A stretch of DNA of 64,000 nucleotides from assembly GCA_041741415.1 (NCBI GenBank), contig JBGSKC010000051.1:62001-126000 (forward strand), written 5' to 3'. Positions 51,093 through 60,678 of this stretch are shown here, piece by piece. The notes beneath the pieces were generated by a model, which saw only the letters and a list, made by a program, of their open reading frames with translations, searched no databases and was not told the origin of the DNA. Source of the stretch: JANQTF01 sp041741415 (GTDB lineage Bacteria; Bacteroidota; Bacteroidia; J057). The stretch's first letter is position 1. The number at the start of each line of letters is the position of its first letter. Made by a program: the position numbers and the translations under genes.

Positions 51093-53051
51093 TTGCTGAC
51101 CCTTCAGGACATAGGCATGGAGTTTGGCGGCAAATGGCTCGTTCGCCACGCCACCTTCCAGTTTACCCCCGGCGAGAAAGTAGGCCTCATTGGCCGCAAC
51201 GGCGCCGGAAAATCCACCCTGCTCAAGCTCATCGCCGGAAAAATGAGCCCCAGCGAAGGATTCGTCCAGATTGCCGGAGGAGCCCGGGTGGCCTATTTTC
51301 ACCAGGACCTCCTTAGCTTTGAGTCGAGCCAAAGCATTTTTCACCTTGCCAGGGAAGCCTTTGATGATGTGCTCGCCATCAAAGACCAGATAGACCAGCT
51401 GCTCCACAAAACGGAAGCGGGCCTGGCTACCCCCGACGATTGGGACCAACTCGCTCATCTTCAGGATGAGTTTGAGGCAAAAGATGGCACCCGCATCGAC
51501 TCTAAAGTACACACCATCCTTTCGGGCCTGGGTTTTCCGGCAGAGAAGCACCTGGCCCCCTTTCACACATTTTCGGGTGGATGGCGAATGAGGGTGCTGC
51601 TCGCAAAAATGCTTCTCACCGAGCCGGAAATTCTGCTGCTCGACGAACCCACCAACCACCTCGACCTTCCCTCCATTCAGTGGCTGGAAAACTACCTGGA
51701 AACCTACTCCGGCGTTTGTGTGGTGGTGTCTCACGATCGGTTCTTCGTGGACAGGATGGCTGACCATATCCTGGAAATTTCCCTCCAGCAACTGAACACC
51801 TACGCAGGGAATTACAGCTACTACCTCAAAGAAAAAGTTCAGCGGGCAGAACTGCATCGCAGGGCCTTTGAAAACCAGCAGAAACAGATTGAAGATCAGG
51901 AGCGGTTCATCAACCGGTTCCGGGCGCAGGCGACAAAGGCCAAGCAGGTTCAGAGCAAAATCAAGCAACTCGACAAGGTGGAGCGAATTCTGCCACCTGA
52001 AGAGGACAATGCCAGGGTGTCATTCCGCTTCAACCCCAAGCTGAAATCGGGAAGAGAAGTGCTCACCCTGGAAGGTATCAGCAAAGCCTATGGCCCGCTT
52101 CAGATCATGCGGGATTCGGCTGCCATTCTCAACCGAAACGACAAAGTCGCCCTGATCGGAGCCAACGGCCTCGGCAAATCAACCCTGCTCCGCATCCTCG
52201 CCGACCGCGAAGAATACATCGGCCACCGCAAAATCGGCCACCAGGTTGAGCCTTCCTTTTTCGCCCAGCACCAACTGGAGGCCCTGCACCTCGACAAAAA
52301 TATTCTCGAAGAAGTTGCCTACGATGCTCCCACCTACACCGAGCAAGAACTGCGGACGGTGCTGGGCTGTTTCATGTTTTCAGGAGAGGAAGTAGAAAAA
52401 AAAATCAGGGTGCTCTCCGGCGGTGAGCGCTCGCGTGTGGCGCTGGCAAAAACCCTCTTGTCGCAAGCCAATTTCCTTCTCCTCGACGAACCCACCAACC
52501 ACCTTGATATTCAGAGCATTCAAATTCTGAGCGAGGCACTGAATGCCTTCGACGGAACCTTTGTGGTGGTTTCTCACGACAGGCATTTTCTCAACGGCAT
52601 TGCAAATAAGATCTGGTACATCGAAGACCTGAAGCTCAAGGAATACCCTGGAACCTACGAGGAGTTTGCCGAATGGTATGCGCGGCAGCAGCTGGAAAAC
52701 GGCCAGTCTGCCCAGGTTCGGAAACCTTCGAAGGAGCAAGGGCAAGAAAACCAGCAGCGTGGCGGAGTTCAATACAAAGAGCAAAAGCAGCTCAAAAATC
52801 GCTTCAGGAAGCTGGAGCGGGAGCAAGAGGAAATTGAGGCAGGTATTTCATCGAAAGAGGCCACCCTTGCCGATCTCATGGCCAGCATGGCCAAGCCAGA
52901 AGTTGCCAGCGATTTTGCCCGTTTATCGGAGGTTCAACGACAAGTAAAAGAAGTCGAAGCCGCCCTGGAAGCCGCCACAGAACGCTGGGAAGCCATCGTG
53001 CTGGAGGTAGAAGAATTGCAATCTGTGCTGGGCGAAAATACCTCCATCTGA
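51093..53051 (+). CDS. ABC-F family ATPase
   Basis: Soluble double-ATPase that acts on the ribosome; 652 residues. First cassette: GLIGRNGAGKSTLLKLI, FSGGWRMRVLLAKML, ILLLDEPTNHLDLPS, VVVSHDRFF. The inter-domain linker is present (about 235-310, charged, YYLKEKVQRAELHRRAFEN). Second cassette: ALIGANGLGKSTLLRIL, LSGGERSRVALAKTLL, FLLLDEPTNHLDIQS. A charged C-terminal coiled-coil (about 560-640) follows. It is of the Uup/EttA-like type; no antibiotic-resistance-type arm stands out. The start is a TTG at 51093 because no ATG or GTG precedes the first strand in frame, and the promoter box fits. Confidence 0.93.
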   Translation: MLTLQDIGMEFGGKWLVRHATFQFTPGEKVGLIGRNGAGKSTLLKLIAGKMSPSEGFVQIAGGARVAYFHQDLLSFESSQSIFHLAREAFDDVLAIKDQIDQLLHKTEAGLATPDDWDQLAHLQDEFEAKDGTRIDSKVHTILSGLGFPAEKHLAPFHTFSGGWRMRVLLAKMLLTEPEILLLDEPTNHLDLPSIQWLENYLETYSGVCVVVSHDRFFVDRMADHILEISLQQLNTYAGNYSYYLKEKVQRAELHRRAFENQQKQIEDQERFINRFRAQATKAKQVQSKIKQLDKVERILPPEEDNARVSFRFNPKLKSGREVLTLEGISKAYGPLQIMRDSAAILNRNDKVALIGANGLGKSTLLRILADREEYIGHRKIGHQVEPSFFAQHQLEALHLDKNILEEVAYDAPTYTEQELRTVLGCFMFSGEEVEKKIRVLSGGERSRVALAKTLLSQANFLLLDEPTNHLDIQSIQILSEALNAFDGTFVVVSHDRHFLNGIANKIWYIEDLKLKEYPGTYEEFAEWYARQQLENGQSAQVRKPSKEQGQENQQRGGVQYKEQKQLKNRFRKLEREQEEIEAGISSKEATLADLMASMAKPEVASDFARLSEVQRQVKEVEAALEAATERWEAIVLEVEELQSVLGENTSI

Positions 53052-53069
53052 TCCCCTACCCTTTCGGCT

Positions 53070-54419
53070 ATGCTCACCTATCAAACCTTTCAAGCATGGT
53101 TTCGCCGGGTTGCCAACCTGCAGGAAGGCACCGATGTGGACGGCACCATCCAGACTATTCAATCAGGTGCGCAACTTTCCGGCGTGAGTGTCTGGATTTT
53201 GGCCTGTTCGGCTGTTATCGCCTCCATAGGCCTCGACCAGGATTCGGCAGCTGTGATCATCGGGGCTATGTTGATTTCCCCGCTGATGTCGCCCATTCTG
53301 AGCATAGGGCTCTCCATCGGCATCAATGACCGCAAGCACCTTCTGGAAGCGTTGAGAAGCTTTGCCGTGGCAGTGGGTGCAAGCCTGTTTCTCAGTTTTC
53401 TTTACTTCCTGCTCACGCCGCTGGGGACCATTAACCCTTCCATCGCTGCCCGGACTGAGCCTACTTTGCTGGATGTTCTCGTGGCTTTTACAGGCGGAGT
53501 AGCAGGCATCGTGGCGGGGTCAAGAAAGGAAAAGACCACCGCCATTCCAGGGGTAGCCATTGCCACAGCGCTGATGCCGCCTTTGTGCGTGGCAGGATTT
53601 GGGCTTGCTACAGGCAGTTGGGCCGTTTTTCTGGGAGCTTTTTACTTGTTTTTCATCAACTCTGTCTTTATCGCGCTATCTACTTACCTTATTGTCAGGC
53701 TTTTGCAGTTCCCCTTTGTTTCTTACCAGGAAGAGGAAGGGCGAAGAAAAGCTCTTCGGGGGATCCTGGCCTTTTGCTTCATCATTGCCCTTCCCAGCGG
53801 GTACCTGTTTGTGAAGGTGATTCAGCGCTACCAGACAAACTCCAGGATTGATGCCTTCATCACCAAAGAGGTGAACAATGACTTTCACCAGGCAATGGGA
53901 TACAAAGTCATAGATCGTGACAGTGTGGTTCAGGTTAATTTGTTTATGACCGGGGCTTCCCTCAGCGAAGATTCTGTTGAATATCTCCATCAACGGTTGG
54001 CCGACTATCGCCTCACAGCTATTCGCCTGAATTTCGTTCAGAACCTCCCGCCAGTATCGGAAAACAAGCTGGTGTCTCAGGCGAGAAATGAATTATTGAG
54101 TGAGCTCCAACCCATTCTGCTAAGCCAGGCGGCCAGCATGGATTCCCTTAAAAGAAATCTATCGCCTCAGCAGGTAAGCACTCCGGGAAACATTGACCAA
54201 CTCCAGTCAGAACTCTTTCGCCTGTACCCAGATCTCGCCCAGTTTGCCTTCACGGAAATGGCGGTGGTTTGTAAGCCAGGCCAAAAGCTTGACACGTTGC
54301 CCGCAATTGTATTAACCTGGAAGCCAGAAGCAAACCGGATCAAAGCCCAGGAGGAGCAGCTTCAAAAATGGCTGCCAAGTCGGCTCCAGGCTGATAGTTG
54401 CCTGATCATTGCCCGTTAA
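53070..54419 (+). CDS. DUF389 integral membrane protein
   Basis: A 449-residue protein of the TIGR00341/DUF389 family. The domain (about 35-240) has about six membrane helices: VWILACSAVIASIGLDQDS, AAVIIGAMLISPLMSPILSIG, then FAVAVGASLFLSFLYFLL and PGVAIATALMPPLCVAGFG. The last 200 residues after a final helix (ILAFCFIIALPSGYLFV) are soluble, with strands and coils. The transported or sensed species is unknown. It begins 18 bases after the ABC-F stop and is probably in the same operon. Confidence 0.88.
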   Translation: MLTYQTFQAWFRRVANLQEGTDVDGTIQTIQSGAQLSGVSVWILACSAVIASIGLDQDSAAVIIGAMLISPLMSPILSIGLSIGINDRKHLLEALRSFAVAVGASLFLSFLYFLLTPLGTINPSIAARTEPTLLDVLVAFTGGVAGIVAGSRKEKTTAIPGVAIATALMPPLCVAGFGLATGSWAVFLGAFYLFFINSVFIALSTYLIVRLLQFPFVSYQEEEGRRKALRGILAFCFIIALPSGYLFVKVIQRYQTNSRIDAFITKEVNNDFHQAMGYKVIDRDSVVQVNLFMTGASLSEDSVEYLHQRLADYRLTAIRLNFVQNLPPVSENKLVSQARNELLSELQPILLSQAASMDSLKRNLSPQQVSTPGNIDQLQSELFRLYPDLAQFAFTEMAVVCKPGQKLDTLPAIVLTWKPEANRIKAQEEQLQKWLPSRLQADSCLIIAR

Positions 54420-54534
54420 TCCAGAGATTCAGCAGCTTTGAAGGTGCCGAATAGCAAAGAGGAGGCTACCAGGCATTTGTTTGCCGCGAAAGACTCCACC
54501 CAGATCAGCTGACCAGAGAAACATCGCTTCTGCC

Positions 54535-55875
54535 TCAATTCGTCCCATAAACCTTGAGCCGCTGCCCCTGCACCTGGGGCAAAGCTCTGCCGATGTCTGC
54601 ACCGAGGTAGGAGGGGTCACAGACAAGGTAACGGGTACTGCCCAGAGTAACGGCATCGCCCGGGACATTGGCAGGGAATGGGACCCCTACCGCCGCATGA
54701 CCGGGAAACAACAAGCCCACAGCTTCGAGCTTCAGGTAGCGGCGCACCAGGGTGAGGTAGAAGGCAGAGCGATCTTCGCAATCGCTGTAAGGCAGGGCCA
54801 GCATTTCCTCGGCAAACGCATAATGCTCTCTGCCCAGCGACTCCTGGTCTGTCCGATACGGAAAGCCCGACTGCACAAAATGAAGCAGACAATTCGCCTT
54901 CTCCATATCGGCGGTCCAGCCGCGGCGGGGCTGCAAGCCGTCCAGAATAGGCAGGAGCATCTCGTCAAGGGTGTTGAGAGCTTCCCTTGACATGGGCGCA
55001 CCCACATAGACCGACCAGTCCACCATTGGGTAACGGTAGTAAAACTTCGCCACGCGCTGGTTCACCGCGATTTGCCCACGATAGGTTTGGCCCTGGTAGC
55101 GGAATGTCACGAGCCGGTAGCTGGACTCACCGCCGAGGCGGGGGGCTTCTTTCATGGTCATGTCGATAGGTCTGCCGCCGCTGGTGGGCTCAAACAAGCT
55201 CGCAGATTGCAGGCTGGGGGCTGTGCCAAGCGGATCCACCACATACATCCTGCCGCTGCGCGTATTGAGAAAGGCGTGGCCGTAAAGGGTTTGCCGGGTT
55301 TGTACCAATAAATACATCTTGCTGCCGCTGAAGCTCACTGTGGCGCGATATCCGCTCTTTTGCATGAGCCAGGCTGTGGCAAGAACGCGGGCAGAGGGGT
55401 CGGCGGGAAACATCGAGCCTGTGACCGTATGGACCCACTGCAGGTAGCCCCAGTCATTAAGCTTACGCAGGCTGGCCTGTTGCTGAACCTCGCTCATGAG
55501 GATGCTGGGCGTAACAGCCTGTAACTGGGCGTAGGCATCTGCGATGCGCTGCTGGCTCAGGGAGCCGCCCAGCCGGATAGCCGGAACAGATTCGCTCCGA
55601 AAAGGGATGCTTTCGCCCCAGAATGAGGCCTGCAACTGCAAAGGAGCATTGGTGCGGGCAACGGCGCTGTTTCGGCGACTGCTGGATACATAGGCTGGCT
55701 CGGGAAAATCACTCGGCACGCCGGTAGCAACAGAACGGGCGGGAATTTTCTGCTCCTGCAACAGGTTCACGTCGCGCCAACCACGGCTTTGCATAGGGCT
55801 CGACTGCGATTGAGCCAGGGCGGTGCTGGCCAGGAAGAGAATGACCGAGAAGAGAAACGGAGTGGTGGCTTTCAT
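54535..55875 (-). CDS. Exported transglutaminase-like protein
   Basis: A 446-residue secreted protein (signal TPFLFSVILFLASTALAQ). The last 150 residues carry a transglutaminase-like triad: Cys near 366 in LPYSDCEDRSAF, His near 391 in LFPGHAAVGV, Asp near 420 in YLVCDPSYLG. The first 300 residues are beta-rich with no family recognised. Relatives are peptidases, amidases or transglutaminases; cross-linking is not implied. The ATG at 55875 starts the signal peptide. It faces the convergent DUF389 gene and follows the outer-membrane receptor gene on the same strand after 309 bases. Confidence 0.75.
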   Translation of the reverse strand: MKATTPFLFSVILFLASTALAQSQSSPMQSRGWRDVNLLQEQKIPARSVATGVPSDFPEPAYVSSSRRNSAVARTNAPLQLQASFWGESIPFRSESVPAIRLGGSLSQQRIADAYAQLQAVTPSILMSEVQQQASLRKLNDWGYLQWVHTVTGSMFPADPSARVLATAWLMQKSGYRATVSFSGSKMYLLVQTRQTLYGHAFLNTRSGRMYVVDPLGTAPSLQSASLFEPTSGGRPIDMTMKEAPRLGGESSYRLVTFRYQGQTYRGQIAVNQRVAKFYYRYPMVDWSVYVGAPMSREALNTLDEMLLPILDGLQPRRGWTADMEKANCLLHFVQSGFPYRTDQESLGREHYAFAEEMLALPYSDCEDRSAFYLTLVRRYLKLEAVGLLFPGHAAVGVPFPANVPGDAVTLGSTRYLVCDPSYLGADIGRALPQVQGQRLKVYGTN

Positions 55876-56184
55876 GTCGTTAAGTAACGAAGTTGGGAAA
55901 AGTGAATTGTCGGAAATTTTGCCCTTGCGCCATCGGTCAAGCGGTGCCTGACGATGGTGTAAGCCAACAACATGATTGCCTTTGAGGGAATAGCAATATG
56001 CAAAGAAACCGTTGATTCCCTGCATCGGTTGCAGGCCAGCGTGTTTTGGGTTGAGAGTTTTGGGTTGAATGATTGGATCGTTCGCAACGCAAGCTATTCG
56101 CTGCCAGGCTACCTCCACTGGCAAACCTCCCATGTGATAAACGAACAAGGGGATCTTTTTCGCCAACTGCACTCCCTCCTCCGT
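55876..56184. other. Non-coding gap of 309 bases
   Basis: Lies upstream of the transglutaminase-like gene and downstream of the receptor gene, both on the minus strand. The minus-strand frame stays open through it, but the codons show no signal peptide or motif. No canonical TAnnTTTG box, terminator or repeat was recognised. Confidence 0.5.
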
Positions 56185-58596
56185 TTACCTGATCCTGCCA
56201 GCCTCTTCTTCGGCCCCGGTTTTGCCCTTTTTCACCCGGGCATTGCGGTCACCGAGCTGTGCGCTCAGGCTCACCCGGAGCAGCCTGCTCTCCCAGCCAC
56301 CGCCAGCATCAATTACCAGCCCGCCAAATTCGCTTACACCGCCCCATTGCATGCCCCAGAAAATGTCGGACACCGTCACCCTTGCAGTCAGGCGCTCCTG
56401 GAAAAAGGTCAGCTTCGCCCCGGCATCTGCGCCCCAAAACCTGCGGCTCAGGTAGGTGCCGCCCCAAATCCCTGGCGTGCTGTAAAAGCCCGACACCTCC
56501 ACCGACACATTACTGCGGATCTGCCAGTTGGACTGCGCATACACATTGGCGCTGAAAGCTTCGATGTCAATGCCTTTTCCAGGGGCAAATTCTCCCTCAA
56601 AACGGCTCCAGGATCCGGTGAAGCTGCCATAAACATCCCAGCCTTTCACAGGCGACCAAGGCGCACTGAAATTGAAGCTCAGGCCCTGTTGCCGTGCCAG
56701 GTTTTCAGGACGGAGAAAGCTGCGCCGACCTTCGGTGGTGTCGGTAAGTTGAACCGTGACATTCCGTGTTGTGTTAAAGGAAACAGACGTGGATACAGCG
56801 TAGTTGAAAGTGTGAAAAAGCTGGAGTTTGTGGGTAAACTCTGGCAGCAGAAAAGGATTTCCGCTGGAGTAGCTCAGTTCGTCGAGCTTGCTTTGAAAGG
56901 GATTTAGCTCCTGATAGGCAGGCCGGTCGATGCGCCGCGCATAAGACCCACCGAACTGGTGGCGCTGTCCAACAGACCTGGTGAGGCCAAGGCTTGGGAA
57001 AAGATTGAGGTAACTGCGCTCAAAGCGCTCATTGCCCGAAGGCGTTTCGCCCAGGAGGCGGCCCAGGCCCCAGGTTTGCTCCGCACGAAGGCCCGCCTGC
57101 AAGTCCCAGCCATTTTTACTGCCTTTCCATGCCGCATAGGCAGCCGCAATTTGCTCCGAATACAAAAAGCGGTTAGACAGGTCGGCGTTGCGCTCCAGCA
57201 CGGTTCCGATTTGTTCAAAAAAACCAAAGTCGTTGTCTGTTTCTACCGAGGAAAACTTCAGACCATAGTCGAGTGCACCAAAAGGCAGGGTAGACGACAA
57301 ATCCGTTTTCAACGACCAGAGATTAATCTGTGCCGGAGCCACGATGCTGAACAGTGAGCGGCTAAGTTCGGTGGTGCCATCAGCAGCGACATAGCGATTT
57401 GGCTGGCGGGTTTCACTGTCGCGAACGTAGCGCCCGAAGTCAAGGTCCGCGCTGAGGGAGAAAGCTTCGCCTTTGCGAAAGCTGTAATTGCTATTAGCGC
57501 TGAGGTTGCTTCGGCTAACATCCTGATTGCTTTGCGCCAACAGGGTGGATTGCAACTGACCGCTGCTCAGCTCGGAAATGGGAGTTTGGCTTTGGTTGAG
57601 GTTGCGCGATTGGGAAAGATTGCCGTTGAGCGAAAAGCCGAATTGGTGGGCCTGGCTGGGTGATAAGCTTCCTGCCAGCCGCAGGTTTTGGTCGGTTTCG
57701 TGGGAAACAGTGGTGGCCAATTGGTTGAGGGAAAGTCCGGCCTGCTGGCGAAACAGGCGGATATAGCTCCATTCGTGGCCGTGGTTGAGGGAATACTGGC
57801 CGAAAAATGAGCCATTCTGTGTTTTCTTGCCTCCATCAAGGGAAACGTTGTATTTCGGCAAACGACCAACGGCCCAGCCAGTGGTGAGGGTGCTGGTGCG
57901 GCCGGGGCGGATGCCTTTTTTCAGGACGATGTTGATGATGCCGCCTGCCCCGGCAGCATCGTAGCGGGAGGAAGGCTGGGCAATGATCTCAATGGACTCA
58001 ATCGCGTCGGCGGGAAGGCTACGCAGCCACTGGGCAAGCTCAGCGCCTGTCACAGGGCTGGGGCGCCCATCAAGCCAGACAGCAACCCCGGGCTGGCCCA
58101 TGAGGGAGAGGTTGTCGTTGGGATCCACCACCACGCCGGGGGCCTTGCGCAGAAGGGTCCAGGCATCGGAGCCGGTGGAAAGCAACGAACCCGCCACATT
58201 TAGCACCATTTTATCAGGCCTTACCTCCACCAGCGGCTTTTTGGCTTCGATGTCAACGGCTTCCATGCTTAGGGCTTCCACGATCAATTCCCCGAGTCGA
58301 ACGGTATCGTTTCCCTGGACATCGAGGGCTGGCGTGTTTTTTTTCAGGTAGCCCGCCACGTTGATTTCCAGGAAGAAGGCTCCATTGCTTGGCACATCCA
58401 GAACAAACATGCCTGCTGGCCCTGTGAGGGTGGACAACACCAGGGCAGGCTCTGGCAGTTCTGCAGAAAACAGCAGCACAGGGCTGAAGGCTCCTGGTTC
58501 TCCGTCGGGGGTGCGCACTGTGCCGGTTAGCACAGGCTGGGCAAATGCAGCAAAGGCAGGAAAGAAGAGAAGCAGCAAGAGAATTGAGCGTTTCAT
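56185..58596 (-). CDS. TonB-receptor-like outer-membrane barrel protein
   Basis: An 803-residue protein of the outer-membrane beta-barrel family (PF14905 type). It has a signal peptide (SILLLLLFFPAFAAFAQ), then a carboxypeptidase-like N domain (about 25-105). A plug-like domain (about 110-235) has MVLNVAGSLLSTGSDAWTLL, APGVVVDPNDNLSLMGQPG, IESIEIIAQPSSRYDAAGAG and GIINIVLKKG. A barrel of repeated aromatic strands ends with LSAQLGDRN. There is no obvious TonB box. It has no SusD partner, so it is not a standard polysaccharide locus. The substrate is unknown. Confidence 0.9.
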   Translation of the reverse strand: MKRSILLLLLFFPAFAAFAQPVLTGTVRTPDGEPGAFSPVLLFSAELPEPALVLSTLTGPAGMFVLDVPSNGAFFLEINVAGYLKKNTPALDVQGNDTVRLGELIVEALSMEAVDIEAKKPLVEVRPDKMVLNVAGSLLSTGSDAWTLLRKAPGVVVDPNDNLSLMGQPGVAVWLDGRPSPVTGAELAQWLRSLPADAIESIEIIAQPSSRYDAAGAGGIINIVLKKGIRPGRTSTLTTGWAVGRLPKYNVSLDGGKKTQNGSFFGQYSLNHGHEWSYIRLFRQQAGLSLNQLATTVSHETDQNLRLAGSLSPSQAHQFGFSLNGNLSQSRNLNQSQTPISELSSGQLQSTLLAQSNQDVSRSNLSANSNYSFRKGEAFSLSADLDFGRYVRDSETRQPNRYVAADGTTELSRSLFSIVAPAQINLWSLKTDLSSTLPFGALDYGLKFSSVETDNDFGFFEQIGTVLERNADLSNRFLYSEQIAAAYAAWKGSKNGWDLQAGLRAEQTWGLGRLLGETPSGNERFERSYLNLFPSLGLTRSVGQRHQFGGSYARRIDRPAYQELNPFQSKLDELSYSSGNPFLLPEFTHKLQLFHTFNYAVSTSVSFNTTRNVTVQLTDTTEGRRSFLRPENLARQQGLSFNFSAPWSPVKGWDVYGSFTGSWSRFEGEFAPGKGIDIEAFSANVYAQSNWQIRSNVSVEVSGFYSTPGIWGGTYLSRRFWGADAGAKLTFFQERLTARVTVSDIFWGMQWGGVSEFGGLVIDAGGGWESRLLRVSLSAQLGDRNARVKKGKTGAEEEAGRIR

Positions 58597-58753
58597 AACA
58601 GATGATTTTGCACAAACATCAGCCTGAAAAGTCGCTTATCTCCTGTGCAGCCCGCCCAACGACCAACTGGCTCGACAAAGGGAAACCTCTGCCCTTCATC
58701 GTTGCTAATGGCCGTTGGTCGAAATCCTGCTGACTGAGCATCTCAATTGCGGC

Positions 58754-58761
58754 TACCTTTG
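58754..58761 (+). promoter_or_regulatory. -7 promoter box of the second LytS kinase gene
   Basis: TACCTTTG ends three bases before ATG 58765 (TACCTTTG-TGC-ATG). No TTG at -33. If used, the transcript would begin at or inside the first codon. Confidence 0.45.
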
Positions 58762-58764
58762 TGC

Positions 58765-59856
58765 ATGGAATCTGCCCTTCCCAACTTGATCAGCAAGCGA
58801 ATAGGCCCCTTTCGCCTCGGCGAATGGCTGGCTTTGGGCTTTTTTTATTTGCTCAGCGCAACAGCCTACTATCTCGCCATTTTTTTCAGCACCTCCGGCC
58901 AGTCAGACTTCTGGCGGCAGGCAGCCCTCGATTATTCACTCAAACTGATGCTGACGGGCTTTTTCTGGTGGCTGGTGTTTGTCAAGATGCGCCACCTGCC
59001 GCTCTTTGTGCGGCTTGGGGTCCATGTGGCGGGGGCCCCTGCCTTTGCTTTTATCTGGCAGGCAACCTATTATGCCGTTTGCGAAGCTTTGGACTGGGGC
59101 CATCTGGTAGGCGCTGGAAGCACCTGGGACATTTACATTCCTATCCTGTTTTACATCCTGCAGTTTGGGATCTTCCATGTGTATGAAAGCTATCACACAA
59201 TCACTGAACAACAGCGGCGGGAGGCCGCCTTGCGCGAATCAGCGCTGAAAAGTGAGCTTTCTGCCTTGCGATCCCAGCTGAATCCCCACTTTTTATACAA
59301 TGCCTTCAATGCCATCAACGCATCCCTGCCGCCTGCGGAGGAACGATCCCGCGAACTGATTGCCGAGTTGAGCGACATGTTCCGATATGTGCTTTCGGCC
59401 ATGCGGCGCGATCTGGTGCCGGTGAAGGAGGAAATGGAGTTTGTTAAAAAATACCTCCACCTTGAACAAGCGCGCTTCGGAGATCGCCTCAGGTTTATAC
59501 TCGAAATAGATCCCGGCGCCGAGGTTTTGCTTCTCCCACCCCTGCTCATTCAGCCGCTGGTGGAGAATGCTGTGAAACACGGCATTGGGCCAAAACTGGA
59601 AGGAGGAAGCGTTGAGGTCCGAATTTGGGTCGAGGGCCAGCATATTGGCGTTCAGGTGGCGGATACCGGGGTAGGATTTCACGGAGGCCTTTCCGCGCAA
59701 AAGGGAGAAGGCGTAGGCCTGGACAACACCCGGCAGCGGTTGCTCAAAATGTACGGGGAGCCTCTTTCTATTCGCGAAAACACACCCACAGGAACCCTGG
59801 TGGAATTTTTCCTTCCGATTACCGAACATGAAAAAAGTCATTCTCGTGGACGATGA
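58765..59856 (+). CDS. LytS-type sensor histidine kinase
   Basis: A 363-residue membrane kinase. Four hydrophobic segments lie in the first 150 residues (LALGFFYLLSATAYYLAIFF; LMLTGFFWWLVFV; PAFAFIWQATYYAV; IPILFYILQFGIF). A coiled-coil leads to the phospho-His site LNPHFLYNAFNAINAS. The N box is LLIQPLVENAVKHG, with VADTGVGF and GVGLDNTRQRL ATP-site motifs. ATG 58765 follows the promoter box. The gene overlaps its regulator by 29 bases, so the two are translated together. The signal is unknown. Confidence 0.94.
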   Translation: MESALPNLISKRIGPFRLGEWLALGFFYLLSATAYYLAIFFSTSGQSDFWRQAALDYSLKLMLTGFFWWLVFVKMRHLPLFVRLGVHVAGAPAFAFIWQATYYAVCEALDWGHLVGAGSTWDIYIPILFYILQFGIFHVYESYHTITEQQRREAALRESALKSELSALRSQLNPHFLYNAFNAINASLPPAEERSRELIAELSDMFRYVLSAMRRDLVPVKEEMEFVKKYLHLEQARFGDRLRFILEIDPGAEVLLLPPLLIQPLVENAVKHGIGPKLEGGSVEVRIWVEGQHIGVQVADTGVGFHGGLSAQKGEGVGLDNTRQRLLKMYGEPLSIRENTPTGTLVEFFLPITEHEKSHSRGR

Positions 59857-60562
59857 GGCCCCTGCCCGGCAATTGCTCCGGGAGTACCTCAGCTTGTTTC
59901 CGGAGCTTATTTTGCTTGGCGAATACAACAACGGCGTGGACGCGGTGAAGGGGATCAACGCCTTCCGGCCCGACCTGCTGTTTCTCGACATCCAGATGCC
60001 GGGCCTCTCAGGCTTTGATGTGCTGACCCACCTGGAGGAAATGCCCAGAGTGGTGTTTACAACGGCCTTCGATCAATATGCCCTCAAGGCATTTGAAGTC
60101 CATGCCGTGGATTACCTGCTCAAGCCCTACACGCGGGAGCGGTTTCGGTTGGCGGTGCAAAAAGCCCTCGACACGGCCACTCATTGGCAAAAGCCTTTGA
60201 ACCAGCTCACCGAGTCGAATCTGGTACAGAACAGCCCCTTTCCGGAAAAGATTTTTGTGTCGCAGGGCACCAGGCTCGTGGCCCTGCAGGTGGGTGAGAT
60301 CCGGTATATCCAGGCCAGCGGAGATTATTCCCTGCTCATGACTCCAGGTGGCGAATACCTCAGCACCTTTGGCATCGGTGAATTGGAACAGCGCCTGCCG
60401 CCTTCCATCTTTCAGCGGGTTCATCGCTCCTCCATCGTCAATGTAAATGCCATTCGGGAAATCCAGCGGCACCCCCACAGCATGGACCTGCTCATGGCAG
60501 ATGGCAAAGTGCTGCGTGCAGGGCGGTCTTACCTGGATAAACTGAAGGGGATGATGTTCTGA
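59828..60562 (+). CDS. LytTR-family response regulator
   Basis: A 244-residue regulator. The receiver (1-120) has LVDDEAPAR, the phospho-Asp in LLFLDIQMPGLSG, TTAFDQYAL and YLLKPY. The LytTR domain (about 140-240) has IFVSQGTRLVALQVGEIRYI, YLSTFGIGELEQRLP and RVHRSSIVNVNAI. It is partner to the overlapping kinase gene. The first Asp pair is present. Likely targets are the neighbouring receptor or transporter genes, which is inference from position only. Confidence 0.95.
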   Translation: MKKVILVDDEAPARQLLREYLSLFPELILLGEYNNGVDAVKGINAFRPDLLFLDIQMPGLSGFDVLTHLEEMPRVVFTTAFDQYALKAFEVHAVDYLLKPYTRERFRLAVQKALDTATHWQKPLNQLTESNLVQNSPFPEKIFVSQGTRLVALQVGEIRYIQASGDYSLLMTPGGEYLSTFGIGELEQRLPPSIFQRVHRSSIVNVNAIREIQRHPHSMDLLMADGKVLRAGRSYLDKLKGMMF

Positions 60563-60678
60563 GGGGGAATTTGGGATGAAACTGGCCTTCTCGACTAATG
60601 CTGGTCATCGCTTACCATTGTATCGGCTGGCCCCTGAGATGACCTACCTTGCTTAAGTTTTGACAACAAATTTGCTTG

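Noticed and set aside
56185..60562. Polysaccharide utilisation locus around the receptor-like barrel
   Set aside because: No SusD-like lipoprotein, glycoside hydrolase or SusR-type regulator; the nearest regulators are LytTR type.
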